Shown: in pieces, positions 47,303 to 57,399 of the stretch
How the letters are laid out: the number at the start of each line of letters is the position of its first letter
Numbering within the stretch: position 1 is the first letter of the stretch
Notes under the pieces: model-generated
Database searches by the model: none
The model's input: only the letters and a program-made list of their open reading frames with translations
What the model was told of the DNA's origin: nothing
Assembly (NCBI GenBank): GCA_963761445.1
Contig: CAVXHV010000004.1
Coordinates: forward strand, 3,658,001 to 3,722,000
Source of the DNA: CAVXHV01 sp963761445
Lineage (GTDB): Bacteria > Planctomycetota > Planctomycetia > Isosphaerales > Isosphaeraceae
Direction: 5' to 3'
Length of the DNA stretch: 64,000 bases
Position numbers and translations under genes: made by a program

Positions 47303-48787
47303 TCATGAAACCAAAAAAGTTGCTCCTTTTCCGTCAGCTCATCTCGGCCGCCACGCTCGCGCTCGGCTCCGGCACGCTCTGGCTCCTCCTCGCGTTCCTC
47401 CTGGGCGGATTCGCCCTGGAAGCCTGGCGAGGCCCGGATGTGAAATGGCCCGATCGCGAAGAGCTGGCGATCAAGCGCGACGGCACTCCGCTCATCAAGA
47501 GTTCCCCGCGCGGGTACCCGTCGCAGGAAACCTACCGGGACCTGGACGGCCACCCCCAGCCCAAGCACGGTGAACTGCTCGACGGAACTTACATGGCCGG
47601 CGTCTGGCTGCCGAACTCGTGGTTTTCCGAGCTCGACTGGCAGAGTCGCCTCAAGCCGATTGTGGATCCCGCGCAACCGAGCGTGGTCTGGTATTTCCGT
47701 CACGACGGCGCACTTGAAGGTTCGGGCTACTTTGCCGGGTTTGATCGACCCACCAACAGGCTGCTCGGGTTTATCGGAGTATCCGGATTCCGCTCCAATC
47801 GTCCACCTCCGGCTGAGCAGTTCCCCGTGCAACTCGACCTGATGTACAGCGTTCCGTTCTGGAGCCCGTCGCAATACAGGCTCTTGCAGGGCCGCCTGTC
47901 GGAATCCGACTCCGTCAACTCGCCGATACCCCCAAGTTCTGTGTACGTCCCGTGCAACGATCGATTGCTGCTGGTCGATCTTGGCACCCGCACCGTGCGC
48001 ACGGCGTTCACGGCCGGCGAGCCCATCGAGTCATTCGGGTTCTGCCAGAAGACTTCCGGCAGCCGCGAGCCACCGGCCCGCAGGCCGGCGCTCGTGGTGC
48101 GAACCACGCAAAAAATCGTCGAATTGAATCGCGATCACGGCGTCATCCGATCGTTCACCATCCCGGACAAGTCGCGAACGGCCTATCTTGCGTTCTGGTA
48201 TCCGCTCGACGACGGCCAGGCCCTCGCGCGAGCTTATCGAGCCGCGGCGCACCGAAGGGGAAGAGAACATCACGCCGGTCAGCTTGTACCGGATCGGCCC
48301 CGACGGAACGCTGCGCAGCCAGTCCGAGCTTCGTCTGCAGAGCGGCATGTTGGTCTGGAGCAAGCAGACTGAATCAACGCTCTTGTTCCCCGCATTCCCG
48401 GCGCCCGCCCTTTTACCGGTCGCCGAGTGGTTCTTCGTCTCGTTCATCAACCAGCCGAGCAGCTTCGGAGCCGCGGTGCAAATGATGCTCGCGACCTCCT
48501 GGCCGTCGTTCCTGGCCGTGACGATACTGGCGCTCGTTCTCGCCGCCGTAGCCTGGCGTCGGTCGCGCGCGTTTGGTCTACCCCGCTGGCACCAGGCCGC
48601 CTGGGCAATCTTCGTGTTTCTCTTCGGCATCCTCGGCTACCTCGGCTTTCGCCTGCACCGCCGCTGGCCGCCCCGCGCAGAGTGCCCACATTGTCATGCG
48701 CGGGCACCGCGCGATCGCGAAGCCTGTTCTTGGTGTATAACCGCGTTCCCGCCCTCCCCGCCCAAGGGAATCGAAATCTTCGCCTGA
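47299..48787 (+). CDS. membrane protein of the GntR-ABC operon (frameshifted)
   Basis: The joined protein is about 495 residues. An N-terminal helix (LLLAFLLGGFALEAW region) precedes a large extracytoplasmic domain (LDGTYMAGVWLPNSWFSELD, LGFIGVSGFRSNRPPP, RLLLVDLGTRTVRTAFTAGE), probably beta-propeller-like. Three C-terminal helices follow, plus a cysteine cluster (RAECPHCHARAPRDREACSW). The frame changes near 48225, after LDDGQALARA. It starts within the ATPase stop (ATGA overlap). I know no family for it; it could be an accessory or sensor subunit. Confidence 0.72.
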
Positions 48788-48819
48788 CGACAACCCGTAT
48801 TCGCAGGAGATGAGTCACC

Positions 48820-49503
48820 ATGGTTCTGGCAATCGTGGCCAAAGAGTTGCGTGAAACGCGGTTGTTCGCCGCGCTGGCGCTGGCCATCTTCGGCGTCTAC
48901 GTAAGCAAGCTGACCGGCCACTGGAACCACCTCCTCAGGCAATTCCTGGGCTGGATTTCAGGATTATCCGGCCCGTTGCCTGACGTCCCGTTCGTTCAGG
49001 ATAGCTTCGCCACGATCTTCGGGTTCGTCGGCTTCTCGCTGGCGATCGCGCTGGGATTCCGCCAATCGGTCTGGGAGCTCTTCCAGGGCACAGCCCCATA
49101 TCTGTTGCACCGCCCTCTGTCTCGCCGGGCGATCATCCTGACCAAGCTCTTCTCAGGCATAGCCATCCTCCTGGCGTGCACGCTGCTGCCGCTCGCTATC
49201 TACGCCGCCTGGGCCGCAACTCCCGGAACGCATCCCGGCCCTTTCGAGTGGTCGATGACCGCCCCGATGGTTCACCTCTGGCTGTCGATGCCCCTCGTCT
49301 ACCTGGCCGCCTTCGCCAGCGGCATGCGCCCCGCCCGCTGGTTCGGCTCCCGGTTGTTCCCTCTCTTCGCCGTCGCGCTTCCCGTTCTCTTCCTGCTGAA
49401 TGCCCCGCACTGGTGGATCATCGCCTTCCCACCTCTCTTGCTGGCGCAGCTCGCGATGACGAGCAACATTCTTCTGGAAACCGAGACCCGGGACTTCACT
49501 TAG
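48820..49503 (+). CDS. ABC transporter permease of the GntR-ABC operon
   Basis: The 227-residue protein begins MVLAIVAKELRETRLFAAL, a start typical of ABC-2 permeases. It has about six helices (FATIFGFVGFSLAIALGF, GIAILLACTLLPLAIYAAW, FPLFAVALPVLFLLNA). It lies 32 bases downstream of the membrane gene and closes the operon. It is probably the membrane partner of the ATPase at 46346. A group II intron begins eight bases after its stop, on the other strand. Confidence 0.8.
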   Translation: MVLAIVAKELRETRLFAALALAIFGVYVSKLTGHWNHLLRQFLGWISGLSGPLPDVPFVQDSFATIFGFVGFSLAIALGFRQSVWELFQGTAPYLLHRPLSRRAIILTKLFSGIAILLACTLLPLAIYAAWAATPGTHPGPFEWSMTAPMVHLWLSMPLVYLAAFASGMRPARWFGSRLFPLFAVALPVLFLLNAPHWWIIAFPPLLLAQLAMTSNILLETETRDFT

Positions 49504-49554
49504 CTCTGTGATAGGGGTAGGAAGGATCGATTGAGTTCGATCCCTCCCCCCTCC

Positions 49555-49587
49555 GAACCGTGCAGGCGGATTTCCCGCACACGGCTC
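49555..49587 (-). ncRNA. group II intron domain V
   Basis: On the minus strand the 33 bases begin GAGCCGTGTGCGG, continue GAAATCCGCC and close with TGCACGGTTC. They form the conserved catalytic hairpin with its GAAA-type loop and the AGC triad at the stem base. It lies 15 bases after the maturase stop, as expected. Confidence 0.93.
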
Positions 49588-49601
49588 TCCAGTTGGTGGT
49601 T

Positions 49602-50936
49602 TTACCTCAAAGAGGATTGATGAGCCAAAGCATGGGCGGTTTTCAAGCTGTACAGCCCGTGCTTCGCAAAGAAAGCGTTCGGCCAGCGGTTATGATCGCT
49701 CCCACGACCACGTCCCTTCCTGCCCCGGCGTTTTCGGAGGATGCTTCGCAGCCTCATCCGAATCCACCCGTCCAAGCTTTGGAACGTCGTGCGTTGGCTG
49801 TGCTTGAAGTATTCAAACCAACCTCGCAGCATGGGCGTGAGGTCGTTGATGATCTTCGTCAAGCTCTCCCCCGATGTTCGCTCCGTCTTCGCTCGGACCG
49901 AGTCTTTGAGTTTCTGCATGCTCTTGGGTCGCGGGAAGCGTATGCTGCCTCGCTTGAACCGATAGCCCAGAAAATCAAAGGTTCCTGTCTTCGCATCGAC
50001 GATCTTGGTCTTCTCCGGGTGCAGTTTCAGGCCGGCTTCCGCCGTCCATTCTTGCACCAGGGCCAAGGCACGAGCGGCGTCCTCGGGACTGCGACACCTG
50101 ATCACGAAATCGTCAGCGTAACGCACCATCTTAAATCCCCGCTGTGCCATCAGATGGTCCAGGGGGTTGAGATTGATGTTACTGAGCAGCGGGCTGATAC
50201 AGCCGCCTTGCGGCGACCCTTCTTCCGGCGTCCACTCTTGCAAGCCGTCCAGGACGCCTTGCTTGAGAAACGACTGGATCAGGTTCAGCACGCGCCCGTC
50301 CGACACCTTCTGTTCCACGAGGGACATCAGGCGGTCATGCGGGATCGTGTCGAAGTAGCTTTTCAAATCGGCATCGACGATGTACGTGTAGCCCTCTTTG
50401 AGCAACTGGTCCACTCGACGCAGCGCGTCTTTACATCCCCGTCCGGGGCGAAAGCCGTAGCTGTGCTCCGCGAAGTCACGCTCGAAGATAGGTTCCATTA
50501 CCATCAGCACTGCCGTCTGAACCACCCGATCTCGAACTGTGGGAATTCCCAGCGGCCGCGTTTCCTTGCTCCCCGGTTTGGGGATGTGGTGTCGGCGGAT
50601 CTGCTGCGGCTGGTAATTGCCGCTACGCAGGTCTTCGCTGAGTTTCTTCAGGTTCTCGTCCAGGCGGAGTTTGAAACCCTCAACGGTCACGTGATCCACT
50701 CCGGCAGCTCCCTTGTTGTCGGCGACTTGGTAGAACGCCGCGTTCAGGGTTCGCACAGGATGGACCTTGTCGATCAGGCTGAACCATTTGCCTCCTTTGA
50801 CCCCCGTTTCGAGGGCCGTCAACATCCGCACTGTCCAAACCGTCGGTTCGACCCAGATCCAACGGGCCAGGATCTCTCCGTCGCGTATATCCCTTTCGGG
50901 AACTGCCACCGGTTTGTGTTCCATCGGTTTGGTCAT
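49602..50936 (-). CDS. ltrA: group II intron reverse transcriptase/maturase
   Basis: The 444-residue protein has RT domains with GAAGVDHVTVEGF, RRHHIPKPGSKETRPLGIPT, YGFRPGRGCKDALRRV, YIVDADLKSYFDTIPHDRL, GSPQGGCISPLLSNI and the catalytic VRYADDFVI near residue 272. A maturase X domain follows (LTKIINDLTPMLRGWFEYF). The C-terminus ends in a basic tail without an HNH endonuclease, so mobility would use an endonuclease-independent route. The start is the ATG at 50936 behind GGAAGGTGGAGA; the longer frame upstream lies in intron RNA domains. Confidence 0.95.
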   Translation of the reverse strand: MTKPMEHKPVAVPERDIRDGEILARWIWVEPTVWTVRMLTALETGVKGGKWFSLIDKVHPVRTLNAAFYQVADNKGAAGVDHVTVEGFKLRLDENLKKLSEDLRSGNYQPQQIRRHHIPKPGSKETRPLGIPTVRDRVVQTAVLMVMEPIFERDFAEHSYGFRPGRGCKDALRRVDQLLKEGYTYIVDADLKSYFDTIPHDRLMSLVEQKVSDGRVLNLIQSFLKQGVLDGLQEWTPEEGSPQGGCISPLLSNINLNPLDHLMAQRGFKMVRYADDFVIRCRSPEDAARALALVQEWTAEAGLKLHPEKTKIVDAKTGTFDFLGYRFKRGSIRFPRPKSMQKLKDSVRAKTERTSGESLTKIINDLTPMLRGWFEYFKHSQRTTFQSLDGWIRMRLRSILRKRRGRKGRGRGSDHNRWPNAFFAKHGLYSLKTAHALAHQSSLR

Positions 50937-51410
50937 ATGCGTCTCCACCTTCCTACATCCCTTCGCTCCACCGTGATTAGCGGTTTCTTCGCTACTACGG
51001 ATGCTCTGACTCCTGGGCAGTCGGCTCTTCGGCTCAGCGAGCGTGTACACCGGCTTGATGCCGCCCAGGTCTCCCTGCGTTTTGTCACCGAATCTTCCGA
51101 TCATTCCGTTTCCAACCACCTACCGTCGTCCTGGCACATTTCTGGGTTTTTCAATGCCAGGCTTACCGGACCATGTTTCCATGGACATCCCTTTCAGGAC
51201 CAAGCGTCAATTGGGCTTCGCCATTTGCTAGCAGGCTCGCCACGACGGTCGGCCGAATCGAATTCACTTACGTTACGGACTGATCGTTCACCTCGGGTTG
51301 CTCTCCACCCCGCCTCGCGGCGACGCAGTTACCGTCGGTTACGAAGTGCCAGAACACCTCCGCAAGGACTTTCACCCTGCTGATTCGATGCAATTACAGG
51401 CGCACTAGCA

Positions 51411-51537
51411 GGCACACGCCGTGTGCCGTCCGCCCATTGCCTTACCCGTACTGGCGTCCGCCTCCAGCACAGTCCAACACCCGGCCCCCAACATACTCCT
51501 GCCCGTCTTTCTCGGCGGACGGCACACGGCGTGTGCC
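51411..51537. repeat. inverted pair of the GGCACAC-GTGTGCC palindrome beside the intron
   Basis: One copy (51411-51427) directly abuts the intron 5' end. A second in opposite orientation (51521-51537) lies 94 bases on and carries the uninterrupted continuation TGCTACATCC. The copy at 18374 gives TGCTACAAGC on the same strand sense. Together they show what the empty site looks like. No gene is seen between 51406 and 51628. Confidence 0.85.
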
Positions 51538-51628
51538 TGCTACATCCGGGCGTCGCCTTCATTCCAAGATTCACTCGGCTGCACTCCGCCGGGCCTTTCC
51601 CACCCGCAGCCAGATCACCCGGGCCCCG

Positions 51629-52804
51629 TCACCTCGCCCGACGCCGCACCGCATACCCATACGGAATGGGCCAGCTCGGATCCACGCCCAGCTCGTGCTG
51701 CGCATGGAGCGCCCAGTACGGCTCCCGCAACAGCTCGCGCGCCAGGAACACCAGGTCCGCGTCGCCCCCGGTGATGATTTCATTCGCGTGTGCGGTCTCG
51801 GTGATCAACCCCACCGCCCCCGTCATGATCCCCGCCTCGCATCGAATCTTCCGCGCGAACGGCACTTGATAGCCCTTCGCTACCGGAATGCGCGCCCTGG
51901 GCACGAGTGCCCCTGAGGAGACGTCGATCAAGTCCACGCCCAGTTCCTTGAGGCGCCCGGAGAGAACCACCGACTGCTCAGCCTCCCAGCCGCCGGCCTC
52001 CCAATCGGTCGCCGAAATCCGCACGAAAAGCGGTAGACCATCGGGCATCAATTTCCGGACCGCCGCGGCGACCCGCAGAACCAGCCGCATCCGATTCTCC
52101 AGACTGCCTCCAAACGAATCCTCGCGCTGATTGCTGAGCGGAGAAAGGAATTCATGAAGCAGATATCCATGTGCGGCGTGGATCTCGATCAATCGAAATC
52201 CGGCAGCAAGTGCGCGCCTGGCGCCGGCTTCGAACGCGGCGACCACTCCGTCGATCCCGGCGCCATCGAGAGCAACGGGAACCGGGTCGCCTTCAGCGAA
52301 CGGAATCGGGCTGGGCGCGACAACCGTCCACGCCCCTTCCGCTTGTGTCTTGAGCCTGGCGCCACCTTTCCAAGGCAAGTCGCAGCTTGCCTTGCGCCCG
52401 GCGTGTGCGAGCTGAATGCCCGCGACCGCCCCCTGGCTGTGAACAAAGCGAGCGATCCTTGCCAGGGGCTCGACATGGCGCTCATCCCAGATCCCCATGT
52501 CGCCCGGCGTGATCCGTCCTTCCGGAACCACGGCCGTCGCCTCGACCATCACCAGAGCCACTCCACCGGCCGCCCGGCTGCCGAGATGAACGAGATGCCA
52601 GTCATTGGCCATCCCGTCCGTCGCCGAGTACTGGCACATCGGCGACATGACAATCCGGTTCCGAAATGTCACGCCGCGGATCGAGAGCGGGCTCAGAAGA
52701 TCGATCTCCGGCACCTTACGATCGTGCTCGCTCTCCGAAGAGCACCCGCGCGGGGCCTCCCGCCCCAAGTCCGATCCTCTGCCGCCTGCGGTGATATCGC
52801 TCAT
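51629..52804 (-). CDS. old-yellow-enzyme NADPH:flavin oxidoreductase, YqjM-like
   Basis: The 391-residue enzyme has the YqjM-class features: VMSPMCQYSATDG with the redox-tuning Cys, GIQLAHAGRKAS, IEIHAAHGYLLHEFLSPLSN with the paired substrate-binding His, NRMRLVLRVAAAV and a phosphate-binding GGDADLVFLARELL. It would bind FMN and reduce activated C=C bonds with NADPH. About 30 residues precede the conserved core, so a later start is possible. It lies 15 bases after the VWA protein gene and is probably co-transcribed with it. Confidence 0.92.
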   Translation of the reverse strand: MSDITAGGRGSDLGREAPRGCSSESEHDRKVPEIDLLSPLSIRGVTFRNRIVMSPMCQYSATDGMANDWHLVHLGSRAAGGVALVMVEATAVVPEGRITPGDMGIWDERHVEPLARIARFVHSQGAVAGIQLAHAGRKASCDLPWKGGARLKTQAEGAWTVVAPSPIPFAEGDPVPVALDGAGIDGVVAAFEAGARRALAAGFRLIEIHAAHGYLLHEFLSPLSNQREDSFGGSLENRMRLVLRVAAAVRKLMPDGLPLFVRISATDWEAGGWEAEQSVVLSGRLKELGVDLIDVSSGALVPRARIPVAKGYQVPFARKIRCEAGIMTGAVGLITETAHANEIITGGDADLVFLARELLREPYWALHAQHELGVDPSWPIPYGYAVRRRAR

Positions 52805-52819
52805 CTATTCTCCTCAAGT

Positions 52820-55260
52820 TCACGGCAACCCCACCCGTTTCCGCGCCACCCACTCGACCGTGAGAATTCCAAAAAACAGCACCAGAAACGCCGGCTGATC
52901 CCACAGCGGCGTCTCGACCATGCGCGTTGATCGCCTCGTGCGGGCACGCAGCAAGCCGGCCAGCTCATTCGCCTCAAAATCCGCAAGTACCCGCCCACCC
53001 GTCGCCGACGCGAGCTGCTCGACCTGATCGCGCGCGGCGGCAAGCTCCACACGCTCCGAGCTCTCACGGCTCACGATTTCGAATGGAGCTTCAGGCACCT
53101 TTCCGTTGTTCAAGCCTTGATCCAGTTTGAGCGTCTCCACAAGCTGCGGAACATCGAGCCGCATCACGTACGTGCCTGCCTCCAGAGCCGGCACGTCACC
53201 GCCGAAGGTACGTGGCTGACCCGCCACTGTCCGCATCGGCACGATCGCAACCGGCTCGCCCGACGCACTGCCTGTCTTGCCCGGATCAACCCTGAAGATC
53301 TTCGCGGCGATCAAGAGGTCGGGTCCAACCCCCGCAATGCCGTCGCTGATCCTCGCCTGAAGCGTCACACGCTCTCCTTCCTCGTATCGGGGCTTCGACG
53401 GCCCGAATCGCACGTGGGCGTTTCCCGCCGCGAGAGTTCCGCCCGATGCCCAGCGCACCACCTGCCCCCAGAATCGGTGATGGTACCGGTCGCCCGCTCG
53501 AAAACGAAAACGCCAGGTACCGTCGGTACCGATCCACAGGATTTTTCCCAGCCCGTAAGGCTGTGCCGCGATCACAGCGGCCCCGTCGTCTCGACCCGCC
53601 ACGGCCAGCACGGTCGCACCCGGCTTCGCCCTCCCCGCGACCAGCCACGGCAGCCGCGGCAGCCCGGCCCAGATCGCCCGGTTCCGCTCCGGGTCCTGGT
53701 CAAGCTGCAGCATCGGCCAGGAACTCCGCTCCAGACCATCCTCGAGCGGGCGAATCAAAGCACCACCAGGCAGCGCGGTTTGATCGGCCTGCGCAGGGCT
53801 CGCATCCATCTCCACGAGCCGCGGCTCGACCACGGGCAAAAGCTTTCGCGCTGTCTCGTCGATCGCCAGGGACGCCCAGTTCCGCGGGCCGCTCGAAAAC
53901 ACGAGCGTTCCGCCACGCTCCCCCACGAATGCCTCGAGCCTGGCCCAGAGCTTCGAAGAGACTTCCTCCCGGCCGACGTCACCCAGAATGATCGCGTCGA
54001 ACGAACCCAGCGGATCCGGCTCGTTTCCCTTCACGCCCTCGCGCGATGGCACGGCGGTTTCATAAGAATGCCCGGCGGCCCCGGTCGCGGGTGTCTGGTT
54101 GAACACGACGGTCCGCAGCTTGACGCGAGTGTCGCGCTGCAGGGCATTCCGCAGGTACCGCAGCTCCCACCGCGGCTCGCTGTCGATGAGCAGCACCCGC
54201 GCCTTGTCGTCGACGACCTGGATCGAGATGGTCCGTCGGTCGTTGTCGGGCCGAACATCTCCCGGAAGCGGCTCGACCGCCAGGGCCAGCGATATGGTTC
54301 CCGTCTGATCCAGCGGCACCGCAAACGACACGACCGGCCGGGCGCGCCCGCCGTCGCTGGCGCCTGCACCATCTGCCGCATCGGCGAGGCACCCGGCCGG
54401 TCCAGGGTGACGGCCACCGCCCGCCCTGCATATCCGTCGATCTTGATCGCGGCCGATACGGTCGCAACATCGCCGCGATAAACGCTCTGCGGGGCCTTGA
54501 TCGCCGCGACCGCCGCATCGCGCGGCGGTGTGCTCGACCCGATCAACACCGAATAGACCGGAATGCCCCGCGCCGCCAGACGATCGATCGCCGGCAACGG
54601 ATCAACTGGCCCGTTTCGCCGCCCGTCGGTCAGCAGCACCACACCGGTCACACCGGTCGCTGTGCTGCCCGGCTGATGCGCTCGCGCCAGCACGGGCTCC
54701 CAATCCGTCTCCGATCGCGACGGATCACCCGCTTTGTCCGGGGCCCTTAGCGATTCGGCAAGCGTCGCCAGGCTCGCCGCCGCCGTCTCGCGGGCAAAGC
54801 TGACCGCCTCGACGGCGTGTTCCTTTTCGAGCCGCCCGATGGGCGAGCTCGCTCCATCGATCAACCGCCGCGCCACCTCGCGCCGCGAGAGCTTCGCCAC
54901 CTCTGCGCCGCGCTCCAGGCCGGCCGCTTGCGCCAGCTTCGCATTCTGCTCGGGCGTGCGGTCCTCGTCCACCATCGTCATGCTCTCGGAGACGTCGACC
55001 GCGACGATCACTCGCCCGCGCTCGGTTTCCACCAGAGTTCGCGCGGCGATCGGCTCAAAAAGGGCCAGGGCCAGCGCCGCAGCAGCAGCCAGGCGAAGGC
55101 AGAGCAGAAACAGCCCGGCCCGCCGCGCGACCAGCCGGCGCTCTTCCCGGTAGAGCACCACCAGCAAGATCACGGCAGCCACAAGCGCCAGCGTCCAGAT
55201 CCAGCCCAGGCGAGAACCGGCGAGCAACAACCGCCGCCCGCCGAAAAGCTCGAAACCCAT
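52820..55260 (-). CDS. membrane VWA protein with glutamine-amidotransferase-like domain (frameshifted)
   Basis: The joined protein is about 813 residues. Two N-terminal helices (TLALVAAVILLVVLY, LCLRLAAAAALALALF) precede a von Willebrand A domain with the MIDAS motif VDVSESM and LLTDGRRNGPVD. After a frame change near 54335 come Ig-like strands, ARVLLIDSEPRWELRYLRNA and FDAIILGDVG (class I amidotransferase-like fold). A C-terminal helix is FLVLFFGILTVEWVA. ATG 55260 follows GGGAGA. Such proteins accompany MoxR and DUF58 in planctomycetes. The catalytic Cys of amidotransferases is not evident. Confidence 0.85.
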
Positions 55261-55303
55261 GGAGTCTCCCAATCCCGATTCGGTCGTTCCAGGAGACCCC
55301 GCA

Positions 55304-57021
55304 TCATACCGGCTTGAGGCCGGCGAAGCACGCCATGAAGTCTCGAAGCGCGGCGAAATCCAGCCCGTCCGACCGGAAAGCGACATATCCGTCGGGCCGG
55401 ATCAAGTACAGCGCGGCGGGGTTTCCGCCGAAACCCCATAAGCCTCGAACACCTGGTTCGACTCGGCCTGGACGATCCGCGCGTCGCGGCCGAGAAGCGA
55501 GTGAGCCACGATGTGCGTCTCGAGCGGGACGCCGATCGATCGCGGCAGTGCGTCGAGCTCCGAGACGAGCGACGCGATCTCTTCGCGCGAAAGCGGTTTT
55601 CGCGACAGCGCCACGACGTGCCAGCGATATCCCTTGATCAGGCTGAAGACGTCGCAGTTCCGCGCGATCTGCCCGTTGGGAGCGCGGCGTCCGGCGCTGG
55701 GCCCGTCGCGCCACGCGCTTGTCGCATGAGAGTGCGACCCGTCCTTGACAAACGTGCTCTCCTCGTAACGAATCCCCAGTTGCGAGATGAAATGAAACGC
55801 GCGCGACCGCGCCGTCCCCGACCGGGTGATAAGTGCCCCGAACAGGGGCAGCAGCATGTTGCGAATCCCGGCGATCCAGCCCGATTGCGAAGTCATCGTG
55901 CTGAAAACACGGTCGGTGAATTCCAGCACCTTCTGGCCCACGGGCCACCGCTCCGAATGATACGTATCCAGCAGGGCATCGGGCGCTCCCCCTCTGAGCA
56001 CCGCAGCAAGCTTCCACGCCAGATTGGCGGCATCTTGCAAGCCGGTGTTCATCCCCTGGCCACCGGCCGGGCTGTGAATATGGGCGGCGTCGCCACCGAC
56101 GAAAACCCTCCTCTCTCTGTATTTGTTTACCCCACGATGATGAATGCGGTACCGCGTCGTCCACACCGGGTCGCTCAAGGTCACCGCCGGTCCAAAAGCT
56201 TCGCGCAAGGCCGCCTGAACCTCATCGAGCGAAACCGGCTCGGCCGTGGTCGCCTCGGCCTCGCGCGAGCCGGGTGCTGCCGCGGCCGGCGGCTCGCCCA
56301 GAATCGCGATCACCCGGCAAACGTCTTTCCCTTTCAACGGCAGGTAAACCGCGAAATCCCGGCCGCGCAGAAAGAGCTTCATGTGATCATAATCAAGCGG
56401 CCAGTCGATCTTGCAGTCGGCAAGCAAGAAGCCTTGCGGATAGGCATCCCCTTCATACGTGAGCCCGAGCGTCTTGCGCACGATGCTATGGGCGCCATCG
56501 GCCCCGATCAGATAAGCGGCGTTTATCTCGAAGCCGGCGCCGGCCTTGTCTCTTGCACGTGCGACGACGCCTTTTTCGGTCTGTATGAAGCCGATGACCT
56601 CGACGCCGTGCTCGACTTCGATGTCCTGCGCGCTTGAGGTCATCGACCAGGATGGCCTCGGTGTCCCACTGCGGCACCATGAGCAGGAATGAGTACGGCG
56701 TATCAGCCCGGCCGATATCGTCGAAGTTGAGCTCGGAAACTTGCTTGCCATCCAGAAAAATCTGTGCACCGCCGGCGATCACCCCGCGGTTCAAGAATTC
56801 ATCCGCGAGGCCGATGTTCAGGAACAATTCCAGGGACTTCGCCTGCACGCCGAACGCGCGCGATTCATGAGCCTGCTGCTCGGCCTTGTCGACGATGCGC
56901 ACGCGAACGCCGCACCGGGCCAGCAGCGTGGCCGCCATCAATCCGGTCGGCCCGGAGCCGACGATCAGGACGTCGGTTTGCGCGGGGATGATTTGCCACC
57001 AGTATATTCGGATGCCAGCAT
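55304..57021 (-). CDS. FAD-dependent aromatic-type monooxygenase (two or three frameshifts)
   Basis: The joined protein is about 570 residues, as in PheA/MhpA-like hydroxylases. It has the Rossmann VLIVGSGPTGLMAATLLA, the DG motif LIGADGAHSIVRKTLG, the GD motif FVGGDAAHIHSPAGGQGMN and a C-terminal thioredoxin-like part ending LYLIRPDGYVAFRSDG. Frames change near 56640 and 55435. The ATG at 57021 behind GGAGGGAGA is in a third frame and would join at the CCCC tract near 56990. It would hydroxylate an aromatic compound with NAD(P)H. It sits within an otherwise MoxR-type gene set. Confidence 0.87.
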
Positions 57022-57139
57022 GGGAATCTCCCTCCACCTAAAGCGCCAACGATGCCGGGTCTAGCACACCAGCCCGATGCGCCAGTTTTGATGCTGCGAT
57101 GTTCTTCCCCTCGCCCCGAATGGGGCAGTCACAAGACAG

Positions 57140-57356
57140 CCCAGGGCAACGCCCTGGGGAATCACGCCAAAAAAACAGGGTATCGCCCTGAAAGGGCGAA
57201 ACAAGCCGGCCGGACCACATGGGTCGGGGTTTCCGCCAGCGATCTCAGCATCGCGCGGCGTTCTCCGATCGTGCCGCCCTTGCAGGGCTTGAATATGGTT
57301 TGAATTCGGGAACCCAGGGCGATGCCCTGGGCTGATTTGTTTTGCCCTTTCAGGGC
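57140..57356. repeat. dispersed CCCAGGGC/GCCCT hairpin repeats, two composite copies
   Basis: Eight-base-pair hairpins CCCAGGGC-NNN-GCCCTGGG lie at 57140-57158 and 57313-57331. Short hairpins GCCCT-NNN-AGGGC lie at 57185-57197, 57276-57288 and 57344-57356. In the right copy the long and short hairpins are separated by CTGATTTGTTTT. A decayed relative is at 8054. The 378-base gap 57022-57399 holds no gene I can support. Confidence 0.87.
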
Positions 57357-57399
57357 AAGAACCAAAATGCGCAACATAGCTCTTTCCCCGCCCGCCTGC

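Larger units (their letters stand above)
49511..51405 (-). mobile_element. group II intron, apparently full length
   Basis: On the minus strand the element starts at 51405 with GTGCGCC, followed by AATCAGCAGGGTGAAAGTCC. It contains a reverse transcriptase/maturase gene and ends with a canonical domain V (49555-49587), a domain VI-like hairpin and ...CTAT near 49511. Length is about 1.9 kb. The 5' exon ends in GTGTGCCTGCTA, which is one arm of the dispersed GGCACAC palindrome, and the 3' exon begins CACAGAGC. A possible EBS1 (TAGCA, 51226-51230) pairs with TGCTA of the exon. The 3' boundary is uncertain by a few bases. Confidence 0.9.

Noticed and set aside
49560..51383. A plus-strand open frame of 607 codons across the group II intron
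   Set aside because: It is antisense to a convincing reverse transcriptase and includes the antisense of domain V.
53117..54481. A plus-strand open frame of 454 codons within the VWA/GATase-like gene
   Set aside because: It is antisense to conserved VWA and Ig-like segments and has no motif of its own.
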